Shown in pieces: positions 13,053 through 15,340 of a stretch of DNA of 15,340 bases; the first letter of the stretch is position 1, and each line of letters opens with the position of its first letter. Under the pieces are notes generated by a model, which did no database searches, was not told the origin of the DNA, and saw only the letters and a list, made by a program, of their open reading frames with translations. The stretch spans positions 1 to 15,340 of the forward strand of contig JBJXEJ010000111.1 in NCBI GenBank assembly GCA_046154125.1, written 5' to 3'. A program made the translations under genes and the position numbers. The stretch is from PBB1 sp046154125 (GTDB lineage Bacteria > Pseudomonadota > Gammaproteobacteria > Burkholderiales > Burkholderiaceae_C).

Positions 13053-15340
13053 TCAGTCGGTGACCAGCTTGCCGCGTTGCAGCAGGTCGTTGATGACCTG
13101 GTGGTCGTTGCTGAAGCTCCCGACAAGGTTCAATCCGCTCAGCGTGATCACCTGATCGACAGCTGCCGGGTTGTAGTTGCCTGCTGCAAAGCCGCCCGTC
13201 GAACTGATCTCGACGACGGTGTTTCCGCCACTCACCGAGAAGTGAAGGAAGTTGGCCAGGTTGCCCTCGTTCGCCGTCACGGTGGCCGCGTTGTTGAGTC
13301 CGATGACGTTGGGCAGCGTGACTGCGTTTGCAGCATGCGACTCCCCGATCAACAGATCTCGCAGGTCGAGCACGTCGCCGGCGTGGCTGGTGTTGTCGAA
13401 ATCGGTGATCACATCGCGCGCCGGAGTCGTCGTGGTGCCGCCGTCCCCCAGAGACCAGCGGAACACGTCGTGCCCGGCGTCACCGGTCAATTGATCGTTG
13501 CCCTTGCCGCCCTGGATCAGGTCCGCGCCACCTCCGCCGCTCAGTGCGTCGTTGCCCAGCCCGCCGATCAGGTGATCGCGGCCGGCGCTGCCGGTCAGGT
13601 TGTCGTCCCCACCGCCGCCGTCGAGCACCGACCCGGTTCGGATGTTGTAGGTGCCCGGCGTCGCGCCGGCGACGATGTCCTGCAGATCGGTCAGGGCGGG
13701 TGCGTTGGAATCGCTGAACAGTGGAATCGATTGAGACCCGAGGATCTGGTAGCTGCTGTCAGGGCTTCCGCTCAACTTGAATTCGATGCGCAGCACGGCG
13801 TTGCCACCCTGCTCCCAATAAATCAGTTCAAGCGGCGTCATCCCCCCTTCGATCGGCACGCCGGTGTACACCCGCACCGTCGGAGGCTGTATTTCGTCGT
13901 AAATGGCGACATCGTGGTTGCCCAGGCGCAGCCGAAAACCATCGTCCCCGTTCACTCGGATGTCGTACATGCCTGCCGCAAAGTACGCTTGGCCAGTGAG
14001 GCGGATCGCTGCGTCGCTGGTCTTTCCCAGGCCGCTGGTCGGGCCGAGTCCGTCATCGTTGTCGCCTGTGCCTCGGGTGATTCGAAGGCTGCCGGCGTCG
14101 CTGCGGCCGGGCTGGTTGAGCAGACGGTAAAGCTGACTGTTGTCGTTGTTCAGCGTCGCGATCGACGCGCCCGGAGCAAGGTTCGGGTTGGTTCCCAGCG
14201 AACCGGCGACCGTCTGGGAAACACCATAGTCGATGGCGGTCGATGTGAACCTGGCGTCTGTTGCATTTTCGTTGGCGGCGGTGGTCGTGCCGACCACATT
14301 GCCGCCGCCGAAGGCTGCGTTCCGCCCGTTGACAATCGCGTTGATGTCGGAGACGTGGTCGAGATTACCCAGAGTTCCATCGTCGCTGTGCCTGCGGTTG
14401 CCGATACCGGTACTGACGACAGGGTTGAAGTCGTTGTACCCGTAGTACTCGCCGCTCAGACCGAGCGGGTTGGCCAGAGGGACGATCGTGGGTGGTCCGG
14501 CCGTCACCGTGTCGGCTTCGCCTGCCACATGCAAGGTCAGCGTTGCAGTCGCGAGCCCACCATGGCCGTCGGACACCTCGTAGGTGAAGACGTCGTCGAC
14601 CTGGGTGCCTGTGGCGACCGAGCCGGCCCGGTTGGCGACGTAGTTGTAGCTGCCATCGCTGCGCAGCAGCAGGTCCCCGTAGGTTCCGGCGACATTGACG
14701 CCCGCAGGCACGACCGAGGTACTTGGAACGCCTGCGCCGGCGATGACCTGGGTCACGGTCAGCGCGTCGCCTTCGGCGTCGGTGTCACGTCCGGCGTCGA
14801 CCGAGGTCGACAGGATGATGCCCTCCGCGGCGCTGACCGTTCGAGTCTGCGACGACTGCACATTGCCCTCGTCGTTCTGGGCCACCGGCGCATCGTTGAC
14901 GGGCAGGACATCGAGTGCGAAGGTGGCGGGAGCCGAGGACAGGTTGTCGTTGTCGGTGACCGTGAAGACCACGTTGGCTGAGCCATTGAAATCAGGATCA
15001 GGCTTGAACACCAGCTGGGCGGCATCGGCAGGAGACAACGGCGTGCCCGCAACCACGGGCGTGACGCCGTCGTTCAGGAACAGCGTGCCGTGACTTGGCA
15101 GCGTCGTGACGGTCACGGACTGGACGGTGCCGTCGAAGTCGGTTCCGGTGAGCGAGACGGCCAACTGCGTGTCCTCGTCACCAGAGGCAGATCCTGGCGT
15201 GGCCTGGGGTGGTGCCGAGACGGTGATGTTGACGGTGGCGGTGTCGGTGCCGCCATGGCCATCGGAGATGGTGTACGTGAAAGAAGCCGGGCCGGTGTAG
15301 CCGGCGGTGGGCGTGAACACCACGTTGCCGGCGACGATGG
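13053..15340 (-). CDS. RTX adhesin, LapA-like, C-terminal part (5' end outside window)
   Basis: Large secreted surface adhesin; the frame is open to the window edge, so only the last 761 residues are seen. In order (numbered from the GTG at 15323): end of a cadherin-like repeat (1-36, with T-I-S-D-G-H-G-G-T-D), a tandem cadherin-like repeat (37-143, ending P-V-N-D-A-P), a VCBS-type repeat (144-268, with Y-G-D-L-L-L-R-S-D-G-S-Y-N-Y and E-V-S-D-G-H-G-G), a PA14 domain (about 288-516), six RTX nonamers (569-622), and a type I secretion target domain of the VC_A0849 type (about 617-756). The layout repeats-PA14-RTX resembles LapA/FrhA/MpAFP adhesins. With lapG, lapD and a TolC gene next door it is the likely substrate of the system. 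The diagnostic N-terminal retention module and LapG cleavage site lie outside. Very Gly/Asp/Asn/Thr-rich and acidic, as is usual for these proteins. Confidence 0.93.
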   Translation of the reverse strand, partial: IVAGNVVFTPTAGYTGPASFTYTISDGHGGTDTATVNITVSAPPQATPGSASGDEDTQLAVSLTGTDFDGTVQSVTVTTLPSHGTLFLNDGVTPVVAGTPLSPADAAQLVFKPDPDFNGSANVVFTVTDNDNLSSAPATFALDVLPVNDAPVAQNDEGNVQSSQTRTVSAAEGIILSTSVDAGRDTDAEGDALTVTQVIAGAGVPSTSVVPAGVNVAGTYGDLLLRSDGSYNYVANRAGSVATGTQVDDVFTYEVSDGHGGLATATLTLHVAGEADTVTAGPPTIVPLANPLGLSGEYYGYNDFNPVVSTGIGNRRHSDDGTLGNLDHVSDINAIVNGRNAAFGGGNVVGTTTAANENATDARFTSTAIDYGVSQTVAGSLGTNPNLAPGASIATLNNDNSQLYRLLNQPGRSDAGSLRITRGTGDNDDGLGPTSGLGKTSDAAIRLTGQAYFAAGMYDIRVNGDDGFRLRLGNHDVAIYDEIQPPTVRVYTGVPIEGGMTPLELIYWEQGGNAVLRIEFKLSGSPDSSYQILGSQSIPLFSDSNAPALTDLQDIVAGATPGTYNIRTGSVLDGGGGDDNLTGSAGRDHLIGGLGNDALSGGGGADLIQGGKGNDQLTGDAGHDVFRWSLGDGGTTTTPARDVITDFDNTSHAGDVLDLRDLLIGESHAANAVTLPNVIGLNNAATVTANEGNLANFLHFSVSGGNTVVEISSTGGFAAGNYNPAAVDQVITLSGLNLVGSFSNDHQVINDLLQRGKLVTD
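13458..13619 (-). repeat. Six RTX nonapeptide repeats
   Basis: Six consecutive nonamers of form G-G-x-G-x-D-x-L-x: GGGGDDNLT, GSAGRDHLI, GGLGNDALS, GGGGADLIQ, GGKGNDQLT, GDAGHDVFR. They form a calcium-bound beta-roll after export and mark the type I secretion pathway. Repeats 2 and 6 are the most degenerate. The secretion target domain follows directly. Confidence 0.92.
13776..14462 (-). other. PA14 domain in the adhesin
   Basis: The stretch starts at G-L-S-G-E-Y-Y-G-Y and ends at A-V-L-R-I-E-F, with the core A-G-M-Y-D-I-R-V-N-G-D-D-G-F-R-L-R-L and L-E-L-I-Y-W-E-Q-G-G. The adjacent aspartates at 13941-13946 match the Asp-Asp pair that holds calcium in sugar-binding PA14 adhesin domains. A long Asn/Gly/Asp-rich insert (about residues 300-430) precedes the core, longer than in a minimal PA14. 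Ligand unknown. Confidence 0.8.

Noticed and set aside
13077..14981. 634-codon open frame on the plus strand opposite the adhesin
   Set aside because: Valine/arginine-rich antisense reading of Gly/Asp repeats; the minus-strand adhesin has unmistakable RTX and PA14 motifs.
1..15340. CRISPR array, tRNA/rRNA genes, prophage, insertion sequence, toxin-antitoxin or defence island
   Set aside because: Nothing in the window shows the repeats, motifs or gene types these require; codon use looks uniform, apart from the biased composition expected of an RTX adhesin.

Overview
The window is high-GC proteobacterial chromosomal DNA. Protein sequence and gene order point to a betaproteobacterium of the order Burkholderiales, probably the Leptothrix/Rubrivivax/Ideonella group; this is inferred from remembered family resemblance, not from a search. 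No tRNA, rRNA, CRISPR array, integrase, transposase or insertion sequence is visible. Two functional blocks lie side by side.

Block 1 (1-8396, all minus strand) is an assimilatory sulfate reduction cluster. In transcription order it reads: TSUP-family membrane permease, CysI-type siroheme sulfite reductase, DUF934 protein, CysH (an APS reductase with four iron-sulfur cysteines), CysD, CysN, CobA/SumT (uroporphyrinogen-III methyltransferase, first step to siroheme), then a 7Fe ferredoxin (FdxA) and a thioredoxin-reductase-like ferredoxin-NADP reductase cut by the window start. cysH-cysD, cysD-cysN and cysN-cobA overlap by 4, 1 and 4 bases. Sulfate is activated to APS by CysDN, reduced to sulfite by CysH (no CysC kinase is needed) and reduced to sulfide by CysI. 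There is no CysJ flavoprotein here. The nearby ferredoxin and its reductase are plausible electron donors, which is an inference from neighbourhood. The likely control region is 8397-8595, which holds an AT-rich pocket, a 14-bp-spaced direct repeat and a 7-bp inverted repeat. A chain of small hairpins fills the DUF934-cysH gap.

Block 2 (8596-15340) is a Lap-type, c-di-GMP-controlled surface adhesion module. A TolC/LapE-like outer membrane channel (minus) is divergent from lapG (periplasmic cysteine protease) and lapD (inner-membrane c-di-GMP receptor with degenerate GGDEF and EAL domains), both plus. Convergent with lapD is the C-terminal 761 residues of a type I-secreted RTX adhesin (minus), with cadherin-like/VCBS repeats, a PA14 domain, RTX nonamers and a secretion target domain. 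In known Lap systems LapG cuts the adhesin's N-terminal retention module unless LapD, loaded with c-di-GMP, holds LapG; the adhesin N-terminus, LapB and LapC are not in this window.

Nothing here is clearly a new class of system. The points most worth a second look are the DUF934-CysI pairing and its electron source, the PA14-bearing adhesin under LapDG control, the hairpin chain before cysH, the repeat pair upstream of the sulfur operon, and a 23-nt palindrome inside lapD.
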